41,481 bases of DNA from UBA2177 sp964452735 (GTDB lineage Bacteria; Patescibacteriota; Dojkabacteria; SC72), in the NCBI GenBank assembly GCA_964452735.1, contig CAYVNA010000007.1, forward strand, positions 1 to 41,481, read 5' to 3'. The notes under the pieces were generated by a model. That model was not told the DNA's origin and ran no database searches. It was given only the letters and a program-made list of their open reading frames with translations. The first letter of the stretch is position 1. Every line of letters starts with the position of its first letter. Shown piece by piece: positions 1 to 6,324 of this stretch. The position numbers were made by a program, and so were the translations under genes.

Positions 1-6
1 CAATAT

Positions 7-424
7 GGGGACGTAAGGCTTTCGACAGAAGTTTGCGTTTAGTTATCACAAACCGAGTGTAGACTCGTAAAAGCTATGCACAAGATAAGTGTAAAAAATA
101 CATTCAACGCTTTTGCAGAAAAGGTTGTTGCTACAGTAAAGAGTGCTTTTGCATCTCCTATGTATGCATATAACTTTGCATAAGTCTAACTGATTAATTT
201 CGGTTAGTGTCTATTATCCTTTTCTCTGATAGGGGATTATAGATAGTCGTTATCGGAGTACGGTTAGTTATTTGGTCGGTAGGGTAACTAATTTAGATTT
301 ATAACCGAGGGGTTGTTTCTTTTTGTTAATCCTTTTAGAAACATCCAACTATATAGGGTTGACTATGTTTGTACATGGTACTAAACAATACTTTTGGACA
401 TGGGTTCAATTCCCGTCGTCTCCA
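7..424 (+). ncRNA. ssrA: tmRNA (transfer-messenger RNA)
   Basis: Rescues stalled ribosomes with SmpB, whose gene is at 16753. The 5' end GGGGACG pairs over 7 bp (one G-U) with 3' CGTCTCC, followed by discriminator A. A T-arm with loop TTCAATT and stem ATGGG/CCCGT precedes it. The 5' part has the typical TTCGACA stretch. A short hairpin, CGAGT/ACTCG, fits pseudoknot PK1 just before the tag frame. A stem with arms CTAAC and GTTAG follows the tag stop, as helix 5 does in known tmRNAs. CCA is not encoded. The promoter lies outside the window. Confidence 0.95.
73..183 (+). other. tmRNA tag-peptide reading frame
   Basis: Taking GCT as the resume codon, directly after GTAAAA and the PK1-like hairpin, the frame runs 36 codons to TAA. 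The tag starts AMHKISVKNT and ends MYAYNFA. Its length and ending differ from the usual 8-15 residue tags ending in LAA; they recall the long mycoplasma tags, which end in an AFA-like motif. The resume codon is inferred, because a start one or two codons earlier is also open. The frame and stop are clear. Confidence 0.75.
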
Positions 425-430
425 CATTGT

Positions 431-450
431 TTAATAAATCTATTTATTAA
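431..450 (+). terminator. AT-rich hairpin after tmRNA
   Basis: TTAATAAAT and ATTTATTAA form a perfect 9-bp inverted repeat with a 2-base spacer, starting 7 bases after the mature tmRNA end and followed by TTT. It could be a weak terminator or a processing signal. The stem is all A/T and the T-run is short, so the function is uncertain. Confidence 0.4.
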
Positions 451-468
451 TTTGAATAACCTGACACA

Positions 469-864
469 ATGCTAGAGAAAGAAAGTTCTTCAACCTCTTT
501 TAAGAAGGTCTTAATAGGGTTATTATTCAAAGAACGAGATTTTCCTGGTCCTTTCCGTGGAAAAGGAGTAAAAAGAACAGGGGGATTTCCTGGGAGAAGA
601 AAGATAGAGGAGAAAGTTTGTAAAGATGTATGGGTTCCGATTCATGATTATGCAGACCAGCTAGAGGCTATGGAAGAGGAAAGAATATCGAAGCTATGCA
701 CTAAAGTCTTCGATGAAGAATGGGATCCTGATTCATTAGAGGAATTTACACAAGAGGAAATATCACAGAATCTTATAGCAGGAAGGATACCAATGGGAAT
801 GGATTTTAATAGTTTTGTAGACTTCATTGAGGCTATAAAGGTTATACCTTCAGAAGATTTCTAA
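469..864 (+). CDS. hypothetical protein, 131 aa
   Basis: I do not recognise a family. The protein is soluble, with a basic Gly/Pro/Arg-rich N-terminal part (FPGPFRGKGVKR, residues 26-37) and an acidic C-terminal half rich in Glu and Asp. There is no signal peptide or membrane segment. No Shine-Dalgarno motif precedes the ATG. It follows the tmRNA hairpin and converges with the minus-strand genes, ending about 30 bases from the next stop. Codon use is like the neighbours, so I take it as real. Confidence 0.6.
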   Translation: MLEKESSSTSFKKVLIGLLFKERDFPGPFRGKGVKRTGGFPGRRKIEEKVCKDVWVPIHDYADQLEAMEEERISKLCTKVFDEEWDPDSLEEFTQEEISQNLIAGRIPMGMDFNSFVDFIEAIKVIPSEDF

Positions 865-894
865 ATGGCAAGGAGATACTGGTAATTCAATGAA

Positions 895-1593
895 TTATTT
901 CAACTTTATAGAGCTTAATATCTTATCTACTAATAGCAGATCTTCCTCCTTAAGCTCTTCGTCCAAGGATATTTGATACTTTGATTCATATTCTTCAGCC
1001 TTTGTATTTGAATAATAGACCTCAAAGGAAGGTCCATGGTTATCGAAATAGAAGAGAACAGGATCTAGAGGATTAGTGAAATAACGACCATCTTCATCTA
1101 TATTAGGGACGATATTATACTCAACTCTTCTTGCCTCTGTATTAAAAATGTTTAGGTTGGAGTATTCTTCCTCACCTACTTGAATAAATGAGATCAGTTC
1201 TGAGTTTTCTCTCATTCTTTCAGAAATAGATGGATTGGAATCGGGGAAGTTATAGTATTTTCCTCCAATTCCTCCAGTATCTGTGACTGCTGATATCTGG
1301 CAAACTAACATCTTCTCTTTGTAGATATCTATTCCGACTAATCCTCGGATTTCTTCCGAACCAGAAATAATATAATTTTGCGTTTTTATTTCCCATCCCA
1401 GAGGCATGTCGGATTCTATTTCCGATATGAGACTATATCTAACATATTCATCCTCAGATAAATAATCACTCAGATAGGGTTTCCTAGTGTAAAAAGGGTT
1501 GATGCCTAGTAATAGAGGATAGTTGTATAGAACCAATAAGAATATAGATAAAGAGATCGAGAGGAATAGGTAGGTTTTGCTATGTTTCTGCAT
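895..1593 (-). CDS. membrane-anchored exported protein, paralogue of its upstream neighbour
   Basis: 232 residues with one N-terminal membrane segment (about residues 8-30) and a large extracytoplasmic domain, so it is anchored outside the membrane. The family is not recognised. Its domain resembles the 266-residue protein encoded just upstream: a (M/I)P..W.I start, a central GL(V/T)G(I/L) stretch leading into an AV.....GG or AVSGIGFVG motif, and a C-terminal LxxxDK(I/V)L tail. The two genes are 25 bases apart on the same strand and look like a tandem duplication in one operon. No catalytic motif is visible. Confidence 0.7.
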   Translation of the reverse strand: MQKHSKTYLFLSISLSIFLLVLYNYPLLLGINPFYTRKPYLSDYLSEDEYVRYSLISEIESDMPLGWEIKTQNYIISGSEEIRGLVGIDIYKEKMLVCQISAVTDTGGIGGKYYNFPDSNPSISERMRENSELISFIQVGEEEYSNLNIFNTEARRVEYNIVPNIDEDGRYFTNPLDPVLFYFDNHGPSFEVYYSNTKAEEYESKYQISLDEELKEEDLLLVDKILSSIKLK

Positions 1594-1618
1594 AATATCG
1601 AGAAGAATATATAAGTTT

Positions 1619-2419
1619 CTATTTCTTCTGCATTCCTTCTAATACCTTGTCTAACATCTTTAGCTCTTCACTATTAGCTGTCTCTGATATCTCATAGGTA
1701 TATGCTGTACCCTCATATCCAGAAGAATCCTCAAAACTTAACCCTGGTACTGTTATGAGAGTTCTTTCACACTGAGGTTCAAAGGTATTGTTTCCTGCAA
1801 CGGAATCAAAATACAAATATACATCTACCCTTCTGAAATCTCTTCCCAACCAATTGAAATCATAATAGATCTCTCCAGTATAGTCTAAGGTAGACATAGA
1901 CATCTCTACTTCATCGTTAATCTCTTGCATCTCTGCTAAATATGCATCACTACTATCGGAGAAGATGGGAAGTTCGGAACAACCAACAAAACCTATACCA
2001 GAAACAGCCCCCATCTTGAATATCACAGTATCCCCACTTAATACCTCCAAACCAGTTAGCCCAGTATATGCAACACCATCAACAAGCATATCTGTTCCCT
2101 CTCCGTCATAGTACTCGACAATACTCCAGTCACTAGGGATCATTGTTGAAATATACTCACCATTGAAAGCATCCAATACTTCAGAATTATCCTCTCCGTT
2201 TTCCGAATCCTCTGAACTGTTTTCTTCCTTTGTTTTCAATATATTGTCTAAATCAATATACCCATTCTTGTACGCTATATATCCTAGAAGGAAAATTGTT
2301 AACAGGGCAAGAAAAACATTAAGAAGAATAACCCAAATGTCTTTCCCATTACCTTCATTCGAACCATCTTCCTGATTAACAACAGGAACACTCTCCTGAA
2401 CATTCTCTTCTATATCCAT
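1619..2419 (-). CDS. membrane-anchored exported protein, paralogue of the downstream neighbour
   Basis: 266 residues. A short acidic cytoplasmic N-terminus is followed by a membrane segment at about residues 28-50, an acidic Ser/Glu linker, and an extracytoplasmic domain of about 180 residues containing three Cys. The domain is related to that of the next gene (shared GLTGLEV-like and LDK(V/I)L motifs), so it is probably an old duplication. No enzymatic motif is seen. It lies 12 bases after the Cys-rich small protein in the same direction, so the three are probably co-transcribed. Confidence 0.7.
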   Translation of the reverse strand: MDIEENVQESVPVVNQEDGSNEGNGKDIWVILLNVFLALLTIFLLGYIAYKNGYIDLDNILKTKEENSSEDSENGEDNSEVLDAFNGEYISTMIPSDWSIVEYYDGEGTDMLVDGVAYTGLTGLEVLSGDTVIFKMGAVSGIGFVGCSELPIFSDSSDAYLAEMQEINDEVEMSMSTLDYTGEIYYDFNWLGRDFRRVDVYLYFDSVAGNNTFEPQCERTLITVPGLSFEDSSGYEGTAYTYEISETANSEELKMLDKVLEGMQKK

Positions 2420-2431
2420 ATTAATATATTC

Positions 2432-2695
2432 TTAATTTAAATCTTCCTCTGGCTTTTCACAAGCCATTAAGGTACAAACAACATCTCCGTTATTACATGA
2501 ACATTGGTTGCAACCATCTGTAGAAGGGAAAGACTCTCCATGGGCATATGCCCAACCCCCATACTCACATCTTAACTTCTCTTGTTTGAAATCAGTGGTA
2601 TAGACGATGTAACTAGTGAGACCAATAACTATAGTTCCTAGTGTAATACATAGGCTGAGGAGAAAGGAGCTTCTTTCTTTTTTTAACTCTTCCAT
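2432..2695 (-). CDS. small membrane-anchored Cys-rich protein
   Basis: 87 residues: one membrane segment (about 11-33), then a short outside domain with six Cys, including CNQCSC and VVCTLMAC. The spacing is like von Willebrand factor type C or similar disulfide-rich modules, so a disulfide-bonded extracellular domain is likely. An ATG six codons further upstream exists, but I chose this start because TATACT lies exactly six bases before it, the leaderless pattern seen at many genes here. Binding partner unknown. Confidence 0.65.
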   Translation of the reverse strand: MEELKKERSSFLLSLCITLGTIVIGLTSYIVYTTDFKQEKLRCEYGGWAYAHGESFPSTDGCNQCSCNNGDVVCTLMACEKPEEDLN

Positions 2696-2701
2696 TACTC
2701 T

Positions 2702-2707
2702 AGTATA
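2702..2707 (-). promoter_or_regulatory. -10 box TATACT, leaderless start
   Basis: TATACT on the minus strand is followed by AGAGTA and then ATG. This puts the expected transcription start at or next to the start codon of the Cys-rich protein, and argues against the upstream ATG. No clear -35 was found. Confidence 0.5.
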
Positions 2708-2728
2708 TACCATTTACGATACGTTGCA

Positions 2729-3130
2729 CTATATATCCAAGAGAACGCAAATATAGTAGCCGGCAACAGCGGTAACGGTTGATATACTAGTTCCCCAAAT
2801 CAAATCAATTATTGTTACTGATATCGGCCAATCTTTTAATGTTGCTAGGTTCGTAAGGTCATATGTTGCATAACTAAGAAGGCCAAAGAGGCTTCCTAAG
2901 AGGATTGTTTTAAGAATAGATCTTGCCTCATATCCAGGCATTACTGCGAATACAAGAACTCCGACAATGAAGAGAAGGTAGAATATCCCTGCTGCGAAAA
3001 GGTTAGGATTCTCTGCAAGAAGGTGTCCTATCTTTTCTGCGTAGAGGTTCTTTGCAATATATCCTAGCCAAATGAAATCAATGGCAAGGAAAACAGCAAA
3101 GGTAAGGAGGTATAGGAATATGTATTTCAT
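2729..3130 (-). CDS. DUF2177-family membrane protein
   Basis: 133 residues with four hydrophobic segments (about 3-22, 42-64, 70-90, 104-130). It carries the family's recognisable N-terminal FLAIDFIWLGYIAKNLY-type segment and a later SYATYDLTNLATLKDW motif. DUF2177 proteins are small polytopic inner-membrane proteins of unknown function. An AGGAG sits 8 bases before the ATG, so this gene may use a Shine-Dalgarno site, unlike its neighbours. It diverges from the ArsR-type gene across a 100-base intergenic region. Confidence 0.85.
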   Translation of the reverse strand: MKYIFLYLLTFAVFLAIDFIWLGYIAKNLYAEKIGHLLAENPNLFAAGIFYLLFIVGVLVFAVMPGYEARSILKTILLGSLFGLLSYATYDLTNLATLKDWPISVTIIDLIWGTSISTVTAVAGYYICVLLDI

Positions 3131-3183
3131 AATAGAATCTCCTATAAATTTATCTTAATATATTCTAACACATACATAACTAT

Positions 3184-3222
3184 TCAACGACCGTTGACGT
3201 GAAGCCTTGTAAGTTGTATATT
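3184..3222 (+). promoter_or_regulatory. promoter with overlapping palindromic operator
   Basis: TTGACG (3194-3199), a 17-base spacer and TATATT (3217-3222) form a near-consensus sigma-70 promoter, with the start codon only 8 bases after the -10. The palindrome TCAACG-AC-CGTTGA (3184-3197) overlaps the -35. A dimeric repressor bound here would block RNA polymerase. The natural candidate is the ArsR-type protein encoded immediately downstream, giving autoregulation; this is inferred from position. Confidence 0.65.
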
Positions 3223-3230
3223 CTTTCTCT

Positions 3231-3530
3231 ATGACTTGTAATTGTAGTTCTTGCAAGAACTGTGACACAAACAAAAATCTCTCCGACCTACTTAAGGTAG
3301 TGGCAGAGGAGAATAGGTTAGGGATCCTATGCTTCCTCCTCAGTGGCGATAAATGTGCTGGAGATATTGCAGATAGAATGAAGATGAAGCACAATCTTGT
3401 ATCATTCCATCTTAAGAAGCTTTCCGATGCTAGAATATTGAATTCTAAAAAAGATGGGAGTAGGGTTTTCTATGCTATCAGGGAGGACCAGAGGGAACAT
3501 ATAGAGAAGTTAGTTAGTTTATGTAAATAA
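3231..3530 (+). CDS. ArsR-family winged-helix repressor with Cys-rich N-terminus
   Basis: 99 residues. The N-terminus carries four Cys in a CxCxxCxxC arrangement (CNCSSCKNC), a plausible metal- or redox-sensing site. It is followed by a winged helix with ArsR-like features: ENRLGILCFLLSGDKCAGDI, then a recognition-helix region HNLVSFHLKKLSDARIL, and the wing KDGSRVFYAI. Members of this family repress their own operon until a metal or oxidant binds. The gene is followed after 25 bases by a redox membrane protein, probably its target. An own-promoter palindrome lies upstream. Confidence 0.85.
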   Translation: MTCNCSSCKNCDTNKNLSDLLKVVAEENRLGILCFLLSGDKCAGDIADRMKMKHNLVSFHLKKLSDARILNSKKDGSRVFYAIREDQREHIEKLVSLCK

Positions 3531-3555
3531 TTATTTTAATTTAGGAATATGTTCA

Positions 3556-4548
3556 ATGTCTAAAATAATTACCATAGTCACAACAATATTGTTCCTATTA
3601 ATATCTGTAGGGAATATCTATGCATCTGAAGAGGCAATCCTTTTCTGGGGGACGACATGTCCTCACTGTCATGCGGTTAGAGAGGAGATTGAGAAGCGAG
3701 GATGGAATGAAGGACTGGATATTGAAGAATTAGAAATTTATGAGAATAGGGATAATCTTGAAACGTTTAAGGAAAAGATAGGAATCTGTGGTATTAACGT
3801 TAATAGGGCTGGGGTTCCAATGCTCTTTATGGAGGGTGAGTGCTATATGGGTAAGGATCCAATCATTGAGAAACTTGCAGATTTTTTCGGTGAGAGTGTC
3901 GAGGGCGAGCAGACTGATTCAGTGGAAAAGGTTCCTGTTTCAAATGATGAGGGGAAAAAGAATACAGAGATAATGATAATAGGTGGTATTGTAGGTCTAG
4001 CACTTTTGGTAGCTCTCGGCTATATCCTTAAGGGTAAGGGAGCTAATATGTTTGTAGCTTCTCTTCTAGTAACATCTCTTTTTCTCGCAAATACTTCAGG
4101 AGCTAATGCCATGTGTCCTGTGTGCACTGTTGCAGTTGGGGCTGGTTTGGGACTATCTAGATATTTGGGTATTGATGACACAATCACGGGTGCTTGGATA
4201 GGGGGGTTAATAGTTTCCTCGATAATGTGGTTGATAAATTGGTTAAAGACAAAGAATATAAAGGGGTGGATACCTATGATTCTCTCAACCGTCTTAATGT
4301 ACGGGACTTTATTCCTAACCCTTTATCTCATGGATGTTGTAGGTCATCCTTTAAATCAGATATATGGGATAGATAAGATAGTCTTCGGAATTGTTCTAGG
4401 TAGTATTACTTTCTTCCTTTTCGCTAAATTTCACCTATATTTAAAATCGAAGAATCATGATAAAGTTCTATTTCCATTTCAGAAGGTTGTGATAACTGTT
4501 GGGTCTCTTGTTCTCTTAACTTTCGCTTTGTACTTGTTGGTATATTAA
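3556..4548 (+). CDS. fused thioredoxin-like and polytopic membrane redox protein
   Basis: 330 residues. A signal peptide or N-terminal anchor (1-23) leads to a thioredoxin-like domain with CPHC at 35-38 and a GVP segment at 85-87 resembling the cis-Pro loop. After a charged linker come membrane segments at about 138-157, 163-184, 210-228, 239-260, 270-292 and 308-329. CPVC (186-189) directly follows a stretch ending ANTSGANA, which itself looks like a signal peptide, so the gene may be a fusion of two exported modules. The layout suggests electron transfer through the membrane to extracytoplasmic disulfides, analogous to DsbD or VKOR-Dsb systems, but I cannot place the membrane part in either family. 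Confidence 0.7.
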   Translation: MSKIITIVTTILFLLISVGNIYASEEAILFWGTTCPHCHAVREEIEKRGWNEGLDIEELEIYENRDNLETFKEKIGICGINVNRAGVPMLFMEGECYMGKDPIIEKLADFFGESVEGEQTDSVEKVPVSNDEGKKNTEIMIIGGIVGLALLVALGYILKGKGANMFVASLLVTSLFLANTSGANAMCPVCTVAVGAGLGLSRYLGIDDTITGAWIGGLIVSSIMWLINWLKTKNIKGWIPMILSTVLMYGTLFLTLYLMDVVGHPLNQIYGIDKIVFGIVLGSITFFLFAKFHLYLKSKNHDKVLFPFQKVVITVGSLVLLTFALYLLVY

Positions 4549-4565
4549 TATAAATCAGATATAAT
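4537..4565 (+). promoter_or_regulatory. sigma-70-like promoter TTGGTA-N17-TATAAT
   Basis: The -35 TTGGTA overlaps the last codons of the redox gene, the spacer is 17 bases, and the -10 is perfect. ATG of the 148-residue gene follows after six bases (ACTGTT), so the transcript is expected to be leaderless. Confidence 0.7.
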
Positions 4566-4571
4566 ACTGTT

Positions 4572-5018
4572 ATGAAAAAGAAAGATATAGATATGAATGA
4601 AGTACAGGAATTGGTTGACAAATATGATACTTTGAAGAAAGAGAATAAGTTAGATCTTTCTGCAGACGAGGATCTTTCCATAGCAATAATGAACCTTATT
4701 TCCATAGAGGAGCATTTGTTTTTTAGCGGTGCGAAGACTGGAAAATCTGAATATTATGATCTTTTAGATCAGGTTAGGGATATGCGTAAGGGACTTTTGA
4801 AGAGAATAATAAAGGACTATGAGGGAGAGGTTTGGTGTATATCTAAGCATCTTTTAGCCTCTAGCTATCGTTTGATGGAGTATGGTACTAAGCATCTGGG
4901 TAGGGGGGATAAGGAGTTGGCTAGTGAGATGTTTGAGAAGGCATATGGTCTCTATTCTTTGTTTTGGGCTTTGAATATGGGGATAATAAAGAAAGAGGAT
5001 ATTAATTCTAGTAAATAG
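4572..5018 (+). CDS. hypothetical helical protein, 148 aa
   Basis: No family recognised with confidence. It is a soluble, highly charged and probably all-helical protein without signal peptide. The C-terminal half (LASEMFEKAYGLYSLFW and surroundings) resembles helical-repeat packing of TPR type. The start is fixed by a leaderless promoter. A 38-residue protein gene begins 3 bases after its stop, so the two are likely made together. Confidence 0.7.
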   Translation: MKKKDIDMNEVQELVDKYDTLKKENKLDLSADEDLSIAIMNLISIEEHLFFSGAKTGKSEYYDLLDQVRDMRKGLLKRIIKDYEGEVWCISKHLLASSYRLMEYGTKHLGRGDKELASEMFEKAYGLYSLFWALNMGIIKKEDINSSK

Positions 5019-5021
5019 AAG

Positions 5022-5138
5022 ATGGCAGAAGAGAAGAAGAATAACAAAAAGAAGGGGAAAGAGAATGTTCAAAAGAAAGACTTTTGGGGGAAGTTGGGAG
5101 AGATGGTAAAGGAAGCTGTTGATTGTTGTATAGAGTAA
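5022..5138 (+). CDS. small lysine-rich protein, 38 aa
   Basis: The frame starts at ATG 3 bases after the preceding stop and ends at TAA. It has a Lys/Glu/Asn-rich N-terminal half, then an amphipathic FWGKLGEMVKEAVDCCIE tail with a CC pair. It is too short for most gene finders. Tight linkage to the 148-residue gene and the amphipathic tail with its single Trp make it a believable microprotein, perhaps a partner of that protein. The function is unknown. Confidence 0.5.
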   Translation: MAEEKKNNKKKGKENVQKKDFWGKLGEMVKEAVDCCIE

Positions 5139-5158
5139 GAGACTTCAGAGGAATGTAT

Positions 5159-5251
<93 letters not shown>

Positions 5252-5285
5252 AAATGGTTCTAATTATACGCTATTATCCATATCT

Positions 5286-6170
5286 ATGCTAGAATATACT
5301 ATGTATCTAGGAGCACACGTATCATCTTCAGGTGGTATACATAACGCTATAAAGAATGGAATGAAATATGGCATAAACTCTATCCAGATGATGCCTACAG
5401 CTCCAATGCGTTGGGCTACAAAATTAATAGGGGAAGACGAAATTGGGAGGTTTGTTAATGAATTGGAAAATTCACAAATAGAGAAAATACTAATTCACGG
5501 GATATATCTCACTAACCTTGCGAGAGAAGATAAGCAGCTATTCCATTTAGGCAAAATGGGATTGGTAGTCTATTTAGATTTCGCAGAGAAGGTTTCGAAG
5601 GAAATAGGAAAGAGGAAAATAAATACAGAAATACTTGGTATATGCTTCCATCCAGGTTCCCAGCAAGAACTCTCCTACGAAGACAGCATAGAAAGAATAT
5701 CATATGGAATTCAATGGGTACTAGATGAAGTCCCAGGTAAACAAAAATTGCTAATAGAAACAACCGCAGGTACGGGCACTAATCTTGGTCGAAATTTCAC
5801 AGAACTAAGAATGATGAGAGATGGAGTTAAGGAAAAGGATAGGGTAGGTTTTGTTCTAGATACTCAACATACATTCGCATCAGGATATGATTGGGTTAAT
5901 AACTCTGGAGGAGTTATGGAAGATCTGGAGAGAGAGCTAGGCTTGAAAAATATCTCAAGTATCCATCTTAACGATTCCATGGCAGAGTGTGGAAGTAATA
6001 AGGATCGACATGCTAATCTTGGAGAGGGAAAGCTAGGGGAGGAAACAATAAGGAGGATCTTGAAAGAGCCATTGTTTAATAAAATACCATTCATTCTTGA
6101 AACTCCAGCTCTGAAATCACCCAGTACGATGGAAAAAGAAATAGATACTCTAAAGAGTTTAGCTAAATAA
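5286..6170 (+). CDS. nfo: endonuclease IV (AP endonuclease)
   Basis: Cuts DNA 5' to abasic sites in base-excision repair, using three zinc ions. The 294-residue length matches the family. The TIM-barrel signatures are present in order: LGAHVSSSGGI near the N-terminus, a His-containing ILIHGIYLTNLA segment, FHPGS, LLIETTAGTGTNLG (metal-binding Glu), VLDTQHTFASGYD, SIHLNDS, and DRHANLGEGKLG near the end. The ATG five codons downstream, closer to LGAHVS, could be the true start, since most homologues begin there. A 45-residue membrane protein and a helicase-nuclease follow. Confidence 0.95.
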   Translation: MLEYTMYLGAHVSSSGGIHNAIKNGMKYGINSIQMMPTAPMRWATKLIGEDEIGRFVNELENSQIEKILIHGIYLTNLAREDKQLFHLGKMGLVVYLDFAEKVSKEIGKRKINTEILGICFHPGSQQELSYEDSIERISYGIQWVLDEVPGKQKLLIETTAGTGTNLGRNFTELRMMRDGVKEKDRVGFVLDTQHTFASGYDWVNNSGGVMEDLERELGLKNISSIHLNDSMAECGSNKDRHANLGEGKLGEETIRRILKEPLFNKIPFILETPALKSPSTMEKEIDTLKSLAK

Positions 6171-6186
6171 TTTAAGTCAGAGAAAC

Positions 6187-6324
6187 ATGAAAAAGGATAT
6201 CAAAGGGAAGATGCTAAAGATACTAGATAAACTACCTAGTAGCAAACTTCTATTTGCAATAACAGTTGCCATAATCCTAGGCGTCTTAATATACCTCTTT
6301 ATTTTGCTATATATTAACCTCTAA
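6187..6324 (+). CDS. single-span membrane microprotein, 45 aa
   Basis: A basic N-terminal 20 residues (many Lys) precede one hydrophobic segment (about 21-44), giving an N-in orientation. Its stop overlaps the helicase start as TAATG, which suggests translational coupling, and it starts 16 bases after nfo. Family unknown. The overlap and the clean topology support a real gene; it might anchor or regulate the helicase-nuclease, but nothing shows that directly. Confidence 0.55.
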   Translation: MKKDIKGKMLKILDKLPSSKLLFAITVAIILGVLIYLFILLYINL

